NCBI RefSeq assembly: GCF_001641335.1
Contig: NZ_LVEM01000003.1
Location: 160,043 to 224,042, forward strand
Direction: 5' to 3'
DNA from: Bradyrhizobium stylosanthis
GTDB lineage: Bacteria; Pseudomonadota; Alphaproteobacteria; Rhizobiales; Xanthobacteraceae
DNA length: 64,000 nucleotides
Shown here: one piece after another, positions 15,406 through 23,661 of the stretch
Layout of the letters: each line of letters begins with the position of its first letter
Position numbering within the stretch: the stretch's first letter is position 1
The notes under the pieces: generated by a model
Database searches by the model: none
Told to the model about the DNA's origin: nothing
What the model saw: only the letters and a program-made list of their open reading frames with translations
Position numbers and translations under genes: made by a program

Positions 15406-16455
15406 ATGAAATCCTGGCGTAAGGCCGTCGTTGGAACGCAGGCGACCGTAGGCGAGGCCATTGCCGCGATCGAGAGCGGGAGCATCCAGATTGCGCTCGT
15501 GCTCGACGGCCAGAACCGCCTGCTTGGCGTGGTCACCGACGGCGACGTGAGGCGCGGCCTGCTGCGCGGCATCCCGCTCACCGGCCTTGCCACCGACATC
15601 ATGAACCGCACGCCGGTATCGGCTCCGGCGACGCTCTCCCGCGACGACCGCCTGCATGTGATGCGGCACAAGTCGATCAAGCAGCTGCCGCTGGTCGACG
15701 AAGGCGGCCATCTGGTCGTGGTCGAGACGCTCGATGAGCTGCTCGAGCCGCGCCACTATGCCAATCCGGTTCTGATCATGGCGGGCGGGCTCGGCGAGCG
15801 CCTCGGCGCGCTGACGCGCGACGTCCCCAAGCCCATGCTCAATGTCGGCGGCAGGCCGCTGCTCGAGACGATCGTCCGCAACGTCGTGCAGCAGGGGTTC
15901 CACAACATCTACATCTCGGTCAATTACAAGGCCGAGACGATCAAGGGCCATTTCGGCGACGGCGCCGCCTACGGTGCCAATATCCAGTACGTTCACGAGA
16001 CCGAACGCCTGGGCACCGCCGGTGCGCTCGGGATGTTTGCCACGCCGCCCGATCTGCCGATGATCGTCACCAACGGCGACATCCTCACCACGATCAATTA
16101 CGGCGCGCTGCTCGACTTCCATAACGGAACGCCGGCGGAAGCGACGATGGCCGTCCGAGAGCACAAGGTGCACGTCCCCTACGGCGTGGTTTCCACGTCC
16201 GAAGGCTTTCTCCAGACCATTCGCGAGAAGCCGACCGAAAGCTGGTTCGTCAGCGCCGGCATCTATGTGATCGGGAGCTCGGTGTTCCGCCATGTCGCCC
16301 CCGGCGTCAGGATCGACATGCCGGCCGTGCTGGAGCGTGTGATCGCCGGCGAGGGACGCGTTGCGGTCTATCCGATCCGCGAATACTGGCTCGACATCGG
16401 CCGCCTGGAGGATTTCGAGCAGGCGCATGCAGAGTTTCATGAGGTCTTTCCGTGA
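15406..16455 (+). CDS. ptmE: PtmE-like glucosamine-1-phosphate guanylyltransferase with CBS domains
   Basis: A 349-residue protein with a CBS pair at residues about 10-115 (GVVTDGDVRRGLL, MNRTPVSAP, KSIKQLPLVDE) and a nucleotidyltransferase domain from about 120 (LIMAGGLGERLG, DVPKPMLNVGG, TNGDILTT, YWLDIGRLEDFEQAH). This architecture matches Campylobacter PtmE, which makes GDP-glucosamine to feed LegB. CBS pairs usually bind adenine nucleotides and may tune activity. The ATG at 15406 follows the gap with a candidate promoter, and the end overlaps the next gene as GTGA. Assignment rests on architecture plus the surrounding leg genes. Confidence 0.82.
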   Translation: MKSWRKAVVGTQATVGEAIAAIESGSIQIALVLDGQNRLLGVVTDGDVRRGLLRGIPLTGLATDIMNRTPVSAPATLSRDDRLHVMRHKSIKQLPLVDEGGHLVVVETLDELLEPRHYANPVLIMAGGLGERLGALTRDVPKPMLNVGGRPLLETIVRNVVQQGFHNIYISVNYKAETIKGHFGDGAAYGANIQYVHETERLGTAGALGMFATPPDLPMIVTNGDILTTINYGALLDFHNGTPAEATMAVREHKVHVPYGVVSTSEGFLQTIREKPTESWFVSAGIYVIGSSVFRHVAPGVRIDMPAVLERVIAGEGRVAVYPIREYWLDIGRLEDFEQAHAEFHEVFP

Positions 16456-17360
16456 CCTCGAAAACCGCTGTCGTGATCGGTCTCGGCTCGATCGGCACAA
16501 GGCACGCGCGGATCCTGCGTGAGCTTGGCCTCGCCGTCGCGACCGTGAGCCGCCGGGAGGGCGGCGACTATGGCTCGATCGCGCAGGCCGTCGCAGCCGC
16601 GAATCCGGATTACGCGGTCATTGCCAGCGAAACCGCGCGCCATGCCGGCGACCTGCAGGAACTCGCGCAGACCGGCTTCCGCGGCGCCGTCCTTGTCGAG
16701 AAACCGCTGTTCGCGACGCCGGCGGCGCCAGCGAAGTATCCGTTCGCCCATGTCAGCGTCGGATACAATCTGCGCTTCCATCCGGTGATGAAGGCGCTGA
16801 TCGATACGTTGGGCGGGCGCGAGGTGATCACAGTCGCCGCCTATGTCGGGCAGGACATCAGGGACTGGCGGCCCGGCCGCGACCATCGCACCACCGCATC
16901 CGCGACGACAAACGCCGGCGGCGGCGTGCTGAGGGATCTCAGCCACGAGCTCGATTATCTCCTGTGGCTGTTCGGGCCGTGGCACCGCGTCGCGGCGCTC
17001 GGCGGCGCGTCCGGCGCGCGCGACATCGACGTCGATGACCATCTCGACCTGCTGATCGACATGCAGCGGGCGCCGTCGGTCCACGTCCACATGGATTATC
17101 TCGACCGCCTGGGCATCCGCCGCATCCGCGTCAATGTCGACGAGGACACCATCGAGGCCGACCTCGTCGGCAGCCGCCTGATCGTCAACGGCAAGGCCAC
17201 GGACTTTGCCAGCGAGCGCGACCAGAGCTATCGCGACATGCACCTCGCGGCGATGCGGGGCGCGAGCCCGGTCTGCTCCCTGCCCGAGGCGCTCGGCGTC
17301 ATGCATCTGATCGACGCCAGCGAACGCGCGCTGCGCAGCAAGACCTGGGTGTCGCCATGA
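16452..17360 (+). CDS. Gfo/Idh/MocA-family oxidoreductase of the legionaminate cassette
   Basis: A 302-residue NAD(P)-dependent oxidoreductase. The Rossmann start is VIGLGSIGTRHARIL; VLVEKPLF carries the family EKP motif, and GGGVLRDLSHELDYLLWLFG carries the His-containing helix of the substrate domain. It starts with GTG at 16452 (GTGA overlap with ptmE) and ends overlapping the cytidylyltransferase as ATGA. The place between ptmE and ptmB equals that of ptmF in Campylobacter as I remember it, so it may help supply the glucosamine precursor or modify the sugar. The family is clear; the reaction is not. Confidence 0.75.
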   Translation: MTSKTAVVIGLGSIGTRHARILRELGLAVATVSRREGGDYGSIAQAVAAANPDYAVIASETARHAGDLQELAQTGFRGAVLVEKPLFATPAAPAKYPFAHVSVGYNLRFHPVMKALIDTLGGREVITVAAYVGQDIRDWRPGRDHRTTASATTNAGGGVLRDLSHELDYLLWLFGPWHRVAALGGASGARDIDVDDHLDLLIDMQRAPSVHVHMDYLDRLGIRRIRVNVDEDTIEADLVGSRLIVNGKATDFASERDQSYRDMHLAAMRGASPVCSLPEALGVMHLIDASERALRSKTWVSP

Positions 17361-18055
17361 GCCTGGTCTGCACCATCTGCGCGCGGGGCGGCTCGAAGGG
17401 GGTCGTCGGCAAGAATGCGCGCGATCTCCTCGGCAAGCCGGTGCTCGCGTGGAGCATCGCGCAGGCGCGCGAGACCGGCCTGTTTGATGCGATCGCCTTC
17501 AGCAGCGATTCCGACGCGCTGCTCGAGGCGGCGCTGAAGGCCGGCGCCGATATCGCGGTCAAGCGTCCCGACGAGATGGCGACCGATACTGCGCCGAAGC
17601 TGCCGGCGATCCGCCATTGTCTCGAGCAGGCCATCGCACGGACCGGCAAGACGCCGGAGATCTTCGTCGACCTCGACGTCACCTCGCCGCTCAGGCTCGC
17701 CTCCGACATCACCGGCGCGGTGACCCTGCTGCGCGACAGCGGTGCCCGCAACGTCATCACCGGAGCGCCGGCGCGCCGCTCGCCCTATTTCAACCTGGTC
17801 GAGCAGCGCAGCGACGGCAGCGTCGGCCTGTCCAAATCCGCCAATCCTCCGATCACGCGCCGGCAGGATGCACCCCGCTGCTTCGACATGAACGCCTCGA
17901 TCTATGTCTGGCGCGTCGCGCCGTTCCTCGAGCAGCCCGCGGTCTTCTATCCAGACACGCGCCTGTTCGAGATGCCGGAAGAGCGCTCGATCGACATCGA
18001 TTCCGATCTCGATTTCGCATTGGTGGAACTGCTGCTGCGCCAGCGACTGGGCTGA
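17357..18055 (+). CDS. CMP-legionaminate synthetase (PtmB/LegF-like cytidylyltransferase)
   Basis: A 232-residue acylneuraminate cytidylyltransferase. It begins ICARGGSKGVVGKNARDL, the nucleotide-binding motif, then GKPVLAWSIAQA, SSDSDALLEAAL, VDLDVTSPLRLASDI, NASIYVW and the C-terminal IDIDSDLDF. It would couple the LegI product to CMP. It has the same fold and length as the synthetase at 2515 but is clearly diverged from it (VVGKN against IPHKN), in keeping with two different nonulosonates. The ATG overlaps the preceding stop and the gene ends 13 bases before the PtmA-like gene. Confidence 0.85.
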   Translation: MSLVCTICARGGSKGVVGKNARDLLGKPVLAWSIAQARETGLFDAIAFSSDSDALLEAALKAGADIAVKRPDEMATDTAPKLPAIRHCLEQAIARTGKTPEIFVDLDVTSPLRLASDITGAVTLLRDSGARNVITGAPARRSPYFNLVEQRSDGSVGLSKSANPPITRRQDAPRCFDMNASIYVWRVAPFLEQPAVFYPDTRLFEMPEERSIDIDSDLDFALVELLLRQRLG

Positions 18056-18068
18056 GGGGGCTTAAGCC

Positions 18069-18890
18069 ATGACCACGAGCTTCAAGGCTCTGTTCGATCT
18101 GACCGGCCGCACCGCCGTGGTAACCGGTGGATGCGGCATTCTCGGGCGTCACTTTGCCAATGGTCTTGCCGAGTTCGGCGCCAATGTCGCGATCGTCGAT
18201 CTCGACCAGGCCGCGACCGATGAGGCGGCCGCCGACCTCGCCTCGCGCCACTCCGTCCGCGCCAAGGGCTATGGTTGCGACATCACGCAGCCCGACTCCG
18301 TGCGCGCCGCGGCCGATGCGATCGAAGCCGATCTCGGGCCGGTGTCGATCCTGCTCAACAACGCCGCCAGCAAGACCCGCGACCTCGACGCCTTCTTCGC
18401 CCCGGTCGAGCAATTCTCGCAGGACACCTGGCGGGAGATCATGGCGGTCAATCTCGACGGCATGTTCACCGTCGCGCAGGTGTTCGGCGGCAGGATGGCC
18501 GAGCGCAGCTATGGCGCCATCGTGCAGACCGCCTCGATCTACGGGTTGATGGCGCCCGACCAGCGCATCTACGAGGGCTCCGAATATATGGGACGCCCCA
18601 TCAACACGCCCGCGGTCTACACGGCCTCGAAGGCCGGTGTCATCGGCCTCACCAAGCACCTCGCGACCTACTGGGCGGCGAAGGGCGTTCGCGTCAACAC
18701 GCTGACCCCTGGCGGCGTCGAGAGCGGACAGAACGAAACCTTCAAGCAGCGTTACGGTGCCCGCATTCCGCTCGGCCGCATGGCCCGTGCCGATGAAATG
18801 GTGGGGACCATGCTGTTCCTGGTGTCGGACGCAGCCTCCTACGTCACCGGCCAGAACATCGCCGTCGATGGCGGCCTGAGCGCCTGGTAG
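18069..18890 (+). CDS. ptmA: PtmA-like short-chain dehydrogenase
   Basis: A 273-residue SDR with cofactor loop TGGCGILGRHFA, LLNNAASK, Ser in QTASIYG, Tyr-Lys in YTASKAG and tail YVTGQNIAVDGGLSAW. A GAGGGGG ribosome site precedes the ATG at 18069 by about 9 bases. It closes the ptmE-oxidoreductase-ptmB-ptmA run, the order I recall from Campylobacter flagellin-glycosylation loci. PtmA is implicated in making or modifying legionaminate precursors, though the exact step is not settled to my knowledge. It is a paralogue of the SDR at 5579. The flippase gene follows after 10 bases. Confidence 0.78.
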   Translation: MTTSFKALFDLTGRTAVVTGGCGILGRHFANGLAEFGANVAIVDLDQAATDEAAADLASRHSVRAKGYGCDITQPDSVRAAADAIEADLGPVSILLNNAASKTRDLDAFFAPVEQFSQDTWREIMAVNLDGMFTVAQVFGGRMAERSYGAIVQTASIYGLMAPDQRIYEGSEYMGRPINTPAVYTASKAGVIGLTKHLATYWAAKGVRVNTLTPGGVESGQNETFKQRYGARIPLGRMARADEMVGTMLFLVSDAASYVTGQNIAVDGGLSAW

Positions 18891-18900
18891 CGACACGGCA

Positions 18901-20424
18901 ATGATCAAGCGCCTGATCCAGAATACGGTGATTTCGGCGCTTGCCTTCGGCGTGGCCGCGTTGCTTGGCCTTCTGGTCATCCCGCTGATCATCCGGACCT
19001 GGGGCGTCACCGAGTTCGGCCTGATCGTCATCTCGCGATTGCTGCTGCCCAGCGGCATGATGGCGGTGCTGGACCTCGGTCTGTCCGAGGTCGCCACACA
19101 AGTCGTCGCGCGCGCGCGCGAACACCGCAATTGGACAATGGTCAGCCGCCAGATCGCCTTTCTCGGAGCGGTCTCCGTCGTGCTCACCCTGGGCCTGAGC
19201 GCGGCGATCTGGCTGACGACGCCCTTGCTCGTCATCGTCATGAAAGTCGATGCGGAGCATCTGGAGACCTTCACCCGGATCATGCACTACACGGCGTTGG
19301 CGAATTTGATCTTCGTTCCTGCTCTGGTCTGGGAAGGCATCGTCAAGGGCTTCGAGCGCTACAATCTGCTCCGCGCCGCGGAGGTCACGTCAACCGCGGG
19401 CTATGTCGGACTGACATTCGCCGCAGCCTCGGCGGCGGCGGGCTTTGAAGTGGTCGCCTACATCTATCTCGCCACGCTGGTGGCCCGCGCCGTCGTCATC
19501 GGAATCGCAGCGTTCGTTGCCTTGCGACACAAGCACGTGCGGTTGCTGCCGTGGACGCGGGATATCCGCCAGGACATCCTCCATCGCTGCGTGCTGCTTC
19601 TGCAAGGCAAGCTGATGGGCGGCATCTCCGGCCCCCTGCAGCCGTTCCTGATCGGCTTGCTGTTCGGTCCGAAAGCTGTCGGCACCTACGATGCGCTGGT
19701 GCGATTGTCGCGGGTCTCCAAGATCGTCGTCAGCCTCCTGACATCCGCCCTGCTTCCCGTTGCCAGCCGCCTCGATGAGCGCGGCAGCGAGACATCGTTC
19801 CAGCGTCTCGGCGACCTCGGCCTCGTCATGATGCCGATGTTCGTGGTGCCGCCGCTTGCTGCAACAGCAATCCTCTCACCCGACATCATGAGCCTCTGGA
19901 TTGGCTCACTTCTGGCTCCTTACGCGTTCTGGATGGGCTTGAGCTTCCTGGTCCCGATCTGCGCGCAATACGTTGCGATGGGTAGCCTGATCTTCCTGAC
20001 GCGCCCCGAGGTGCAGGCTCGGCTCAACAGGCTGATGGCTATTCAGCTCCTGATCTGGGCGGCCGTCTCCGTCGCGACGTTGCACCTGTTCGCCGAACGC
20101 GCCCTGATTCTCGGCCAGGTGGTCGGCAGCATCGCCGTCCTGCCCTGGCAGCTTGGGGAATTGCGCAGCGCACTCGCGCTTGACCGCAATCGCTTCGTCA
20201 GAGCGATTGGAACCCAGCTCGTGATCCTGGCGCTGGCCAGCATTTTACTGGGGACAATTGCAGGTTACATTCGCTTCGACAGCGTGCTAAAGCTCGCGCT
20301 CGGTTCCATGGTTTTCTGCCTGATCACCTGGGTGCTCCAGTACTTCCTGGTGCTCGAGAAGAGGCACCGGACTGTATTTCCGGCGGTCGGACAATTGATG
20401 GGACTGACATCCAAAAGCAGCTGA
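18901..20424 (+). CDS. Wzx-type polysaccharide flippase
   Basis: A 507-residue polytopic protein with about 12-14 membrane segments of the MOP/PST flippase type. The N-terminus (NTVISALAFGVAALLGLLVIP) followed by an RTWGVTEFGLIV loop is characteristic of Wzx proteins, as is the GKLMGGISGPLQPFLIG stretch near the middle. It would move the undecaprenyl-linked repeat unit across the inner membrane. It follows the PtmA-like SDR after 10 bases, and the methyltransferase gene begins at the very next base after its stop. A second flippase of this superfamily is encoded at 34216. Confidence 0.8.
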   Translation: MIKRLIQNTVISALAFGVAALLGLLVIPLIIRTWGVTEFGLIVISRLLLPSGMMAVLDLGLSEVATQVVARAREHRNWTMVSRQIAFLGAVSVVLTLGLSAAIWLTTPLLVIVMKVDAEHLETFTRIMHYTALANLIFVPALVWEGIVKGFERYNLLRAAEVTSTAGYVGLTFAAASAAAGFEVVAYIYLATLVARAVVIGIAAFVALRHKHVRLLPWTRDIRQDILHRCVLLLQGKLMGGISGPLQPFLIGLLFGPKAVGTYDALVRLSRVSKIVVSLLTSALLPVASRLDERGSETSFQRLGDLGLVMMPMFVVPPLAATAILSPDIMSLWIGSLLAPYAFWMGLSFLVPICAQYVAMGSLIFLTRPEVQARLNRLMAIQLLIWAAVSVATLHLFAERALILGQVVGSIAVLPWQLGELRSALALDRNRFVRAIGTQLVILALASILLGTIAGYIRFDSVLKLALGSMVFCLITWVLQYFLVLEKRHRTVFPAVGQLMGLTSKSS

Positions 20425-21315
20425 ATGAACATCCACGCGACAGACACGAAAGCCGTCCCCACAGGTTTCGCTCCGGCCTCGTTGCCGGACAGGGCGGCGA
20501 CTTATGCGGTCGACGCGGCAAGGAGCATCGGCCGCCTCGCAATGCGCCGCGTGAAGCGCACGGCCGACGTCGTCGATTCCGAATACAACCTGTTGCACTG
20601 GCAGCGAACCCTTTCGGAAAAGAGCTGGACCACCGCGGCGAGCATCGCCGACTTCCTCGCGACGAAGAATTCCGCGCAGGATCTGCGCAAGGTCGACAAC
20701 CAGATCTGCAGGGTCGCCGCCGACGACTACTATCGCTATCGCGCGGGAGCGCTTGGCGACCTGCTCGCCCGGCACATGGGCGGCGCCACGGAGATCGTCG
20801 AGCTCGGCGCCGGCTGCGGCATCAACCTGTTGTCGCTTCACCTCAACCATCCCGATTGGCGGCTGCACGGCTTCGACATTGCGCCGAACGGCATCGCCGC
20901 CGGCCGCGAGATCGCCACGCATTATGGCGTGTCCGACCGGATGACGTTCGACAGGATCGACCTCACCGACGGCAGCGACCCGAACTACCCCGCGATCGCA
21001 GGCCAGGTCGTCTTCACCTATTTCTGCATCGAGCAGATTCCCTATGACGTCCGAAAGGTCGTGGACAACATCATCGCGGCGAGGCCGAAGCGCGTCATCA
21101 ACATCGAGCCGACGACCGAGCTGCTGAACCTCGCAAGCCCCCGGGATATCATCAGCTACCTCTACATCCGCTCGGTCGACTACCAGACGCAGCTGTTCTC
21201 GATCCTCGACGACTACGAGCGGCAGGGTCGCGTCCGCATTCTGGCGCGGGAGCGGATGCCGTTCGCGCCGACGATCCACAATGATGGTTTTTTGTATTGC
21301 TGGGAGCCCACATGA
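20425..21315 (+). CDS. Class I SAM-dependent methyltransferase-like protein
   Basis: A 296-residue protein with a Rossmann methyltransferase core. Motif I is EIVELGAGCGINLLSL near residue 130, followed by an acidic strand end (LHGFDIAPNGIAAGREIA), then MTFDRIDLTD and VFTYFCIEQIP. The first 90 or so residues are a helical extension. Its ATG directly abuts the flippase stop, and its own stop overlaps the dioxygenase start (ATGA). It most likely methylates a sugar or caps a glycan chain. No catalytic substrate residues can be assigned. Confidence 0.68.
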   Translation: MNIHATDTKAVPTGFAPASLPDRAATYAVDAARSIGRLAMRRVKRTADVVDSEYNLLHWQRTLSEKSWTTAASIADFLATKNSAQDLRKVDNQICRVAADDYYRYRAGALGDLLARHMGGATEIVELGAGCGINLLSLHLNHPDWRLHGFDIAPNGIAAGREIATHYGVSDRMTFDRIDLTDGSDPNYPAIAGQVVFTYFCIEQIPYDVRKVVDNIIAARPKRVINIEPTTELLNLASPRDIISYLYIRSVDYQTQLFSILDDYERQGRVRILARERMPFAPTIHNDGFLYCWEPT

Positions 21316-22244
21316 CAGCCATCAACACGACGGCCGATCGGCCCGCCCCGAAGAAGCAGAAGATCAACCAGTTTCGCCGCCTGTTGTGGCACATCAACCG
21401 GACCGATCTCGGCTGGGTCACCAAGGCAGCCCTGACGACCCTGCAACCGGGCGCGCGTGCGCGGCGGGTCGCGCTGCTCGATCAGCTTCCCGCGAAGGCG
21501 GAATGGAGCGAGGCAAGCCGCAAGCTCGACCGCGACGGCTACGTCGACGTCTCCACGCTGATGGACCGCGGCCTCGCGGAGGCCGTCGCGACGGTCGCGG
21601 ACAACAAGATGAGCCGGCTGAACGAGGTCTCGGACAAGCAGCAGCTCGGCCACAAATCCTTCTGGGTCAGCCTCCTCGACGAGGATCTCGTCAACGGCGC
21701 ATTCGCGACCGACCATCCCTTCGTCCGCTATGCGCTGCAGCCCGCCGCGCTGCGCATCATCGGCGACTACATGCATGATCTGCCGCAGCTCTCCGACGTG
21801 CTGCTGACCCTGTCGCAGCCGACGCCGAACCAGGCGCTGAGCTATTCCCAGCTCTGGCATCTCGATCACGACGACAAGCGCGTCTGCAAGCTCTTCATCT
21901 ACCTGACCGACGTCCGTGACACCGCCGACGGTCCGTTCACGTTCATTCCGGCAGGCCCGTCGAGGCCGTTCCGCAACACGCTGAAGAGCCACATGAACGA
22001 TGCGACGGTGTTCGCCAAGACCGGTCCCGATGCGGTCAAGGAGATGATCGCGCCCCGTCTGTCGTGCTTCATCGTCAACACCGCCCGTTGCCTGCATATG
22101 GGAAGCCGGATCCAGTCCGATCACAGCCGCCTGCTCTACACTGCGACCTACATCCAGCAGCCTCGCATCTATCCCGAACCGCGCCCGCGTTTCCGGGCCG
22201 CCGGCGCCCTGACGGACCTCGAGCGCGCCGTGATGCGGCTCTGA
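21312..22244 (+). CDS. PhyH-type Fe(II)/2-oxoglutarate dioxygenase-like protein
   Basis: A 310-residue protein starting at ATG 21312, with GGGAG 6-10 bases upstream and a four-base overlap with the methyltransferase. Metal-ligand candidates fit the jelly-roll facial triad: H183 and D185 in LWHLDHDDKR and H262 in CLHMGSRIQ, with R266 positioned to hold 2-oxoglutarate. DGPFTFIPAGPSR is typical of phytanoyl-CoA dioxygenase relatives. It may hydroxylate a sugar, lipid carrier or glycan terminus. The tight pairing with the methyltransferase suggests hydroxylation followed by O-methylation, which is inference. Confidence 0.65.
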   Translation: MTAINTTADRPAPKKQKINQFRRLLWHINRTDLGWVTKAALTTLQPGARARRVALLDQLPAKAEWSEASRKLDRDGYVDVSTLMDRGLAEAVATVADNKMSRLNEVSDKQQLGHKSFWVSLLDEDLVNGAFATDHPFVRYALQPAALRIIGDYMHDLPQLSDVLLTLSQPTPNQALSYSQLWHLDHDDKRVCKLFIYLTDVRDTADGPFTFIPAGPSRPFRNTLKSHMNDATVFAKTGPDAVKEMIAPRLSCFIVNTARCLHMGSRIQSDHSRLLYTATYIQQPRIYPEPRPRFRAAGALTDLERAVMRL

Positions 22245-22269
22245 CACGGACCTGCCGGGAGCTGAGATC

Positions 22270-23658
22270 TTGCGCATAGGCCTGGTGGTCGATCACCCCA
22301 AGCGTGACCTGCCGGGGGCCGTCATGCTGGGCTATCAGCTCGCGCGGCGCGGCGTCTCCGTCGTGCTGGTGCCGATGTACGAGCAGGCCGTCGACGTGCC
22401 GCGACTCGGGCTCGATGCGCTGGTCGTCAACTATGCGCGCCCCGTCAATCTCGATCTGATGCGCAGCTTCGCCAAGGCCGGCCTTGCGCTCTACGTGCTC
22501 GACACCGAAGGCGGCGTGCTCGCCGAGAAGGGCGGCAATTCGCCGCCCGCGATGGCCGCACACGTCAAGGGCAGCGGCTACGCCGAGATCCTCTCGGGCT
22601 ATTTCTTCTGGGGCAGCCGGCTGCACGACGCCTTCGTCGCGGCGGGAACCATGAAGCCGGAGCAGCTTCACCTCACCGGATGCCCGCGCTTCGATTTCGC
22701 GGCGCCGCGCTGGCGCGCACTGCTCGACGGCGAGCCGCGCGGCTATGTGCTCGTCAACGCCAACTTCCCGCTGGTCAATTCACGCTTCACCGGCAAGCCG
22801 GGCGGCGAGCGCGAGGCGATGGTGCGGGCGGGGTGGGACGGCGCCTATGTCGATCGCTTCATCACGGACCTGAAGCAGGTCTTCGCGAACTATCTTGCCG
22901 AAATCGACCGGCTCGCCGCCGCAAGGCCCGACCGCACCATACTGGTGCGGCCGCATCCGTTCGAGAGCGAGGACGTCTATCGCAACGCACTCGCGCAACA
23001 CGGCAACGTCCTGATCGACGGGACCGGCAGCGTGCTCGACCGCATCCGCAATGCGGCGGCGGTCGTGCATCTCAACTGCGGCACCGCCGTCGAATCCGTG
23101 CTGCTTGGAAAGCTGCCGCTGCAGCTCGAATATCTGAACACGCCGGTCACCGCCGGCCATGCCACGCTGCCTGCGCGTGTGAGCCGGCCCGTCAGTTCGT
23201 TCGACGAGCTGCTCGGCGCGCTCGACCATACCGAACGCGAGACCGAAGCCTTTGATTTCGCGCGTGTTCATGCCGCCGACATCGAGGCATTCTTCCATCT
23301 CAACGACGGACAGGCCGCCGAACGCGTCGCCGATGTCCTGACCCGCAGCGCACCTTCGCGCCGGCCCTATCTGTCGTTGTTGGCGACCGTGAAGGGCACG
23401 CGCGACAAGCCGAGCATCGGCCAGATCGTGAAGGGTGCCGCAAGCGCCGTGCTCGGATCGGCCGTCACCGAGCGGTTGCGCAGCCGGTTCAATCCGGCCC
23501 GGCGCGACAAGCGGATCGAGCCAGCCTTCGTCGAGTCCCTGCTGCAGCGGATCGCAACGCATGACGGCGCCAAACCGGCGCAATTCACCGCAACGCGCGC
23601 GCATTGCGCGACGACCGGCTTGCCGCTCGCGAGCATCGCCATCGAACCCGCCCGATAG
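22270..23658 (+). CDS. GT-B-like surface carbohydrate biosynthesis protein
   Basis: A 462-residue protein starting at TTG 22270 (MRIGLVVDHPKRDLPGAVML), with GGGAG 9-13 bases upstream. Its layout is that of a GT-B glycosyltransferase: an N-terminal Rossmann part with ALVVNYARP, a linker FFWGSRLHDAF, and a C-terminal nucleotide-binding part with ILVRPHPFESEDVYR and VHLNCGTAVESVLLGK, which resembles the donor-site regions of capsule and sialyl-type transferases. The last 100 or so residues form a basic tail. It probably transfers or processes a sugar in the cytoplasm. It is adjacent to a capsule-type protein gene with a 3-base gap. I do not recognise a named homologue. Confidence 0.6.
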   Translation: MRIGLVVDHPKRDLPGAVMLGYQLARRGVSVVLVPMYEQAVDVPRLGLDALVVNYARPVNLDLMRSFAKAGLALYVLDTEGGVLAEKGGNSPPAMAAHVKGSGYAEILSGYFFWGSRLHDAFVAAGTMKPEQLHLTGCPRFDFAAPRWRALLDGEPRGYVLVNANFPLVNSRFTGKPGGEREAMVRAGWDGAYVDRFITDLKQVFANYLAEIDRLAAARPDRTILVRPHPFESEDVYRNALAQHGNVLIDGTGSVLDRIRNAAAVVHLNCGTAVESVLLGKLPLQLEYLNTPVTAGHATLPARVSRPVSSFDELLGALDHTERETEAFDFARVHAADIEAFFHLNDGQAAERVADVLTRSAPSRRPYLSLLATVKGTRDKPSIGQIVKGAASAVLGSAVTERLRSRFNPARRDKRIEPAFVESLLQRIATHDGAKPAQFTATRAHCATTGLPLASIAIEPAR

Positions 23659-23661
23659 ACC

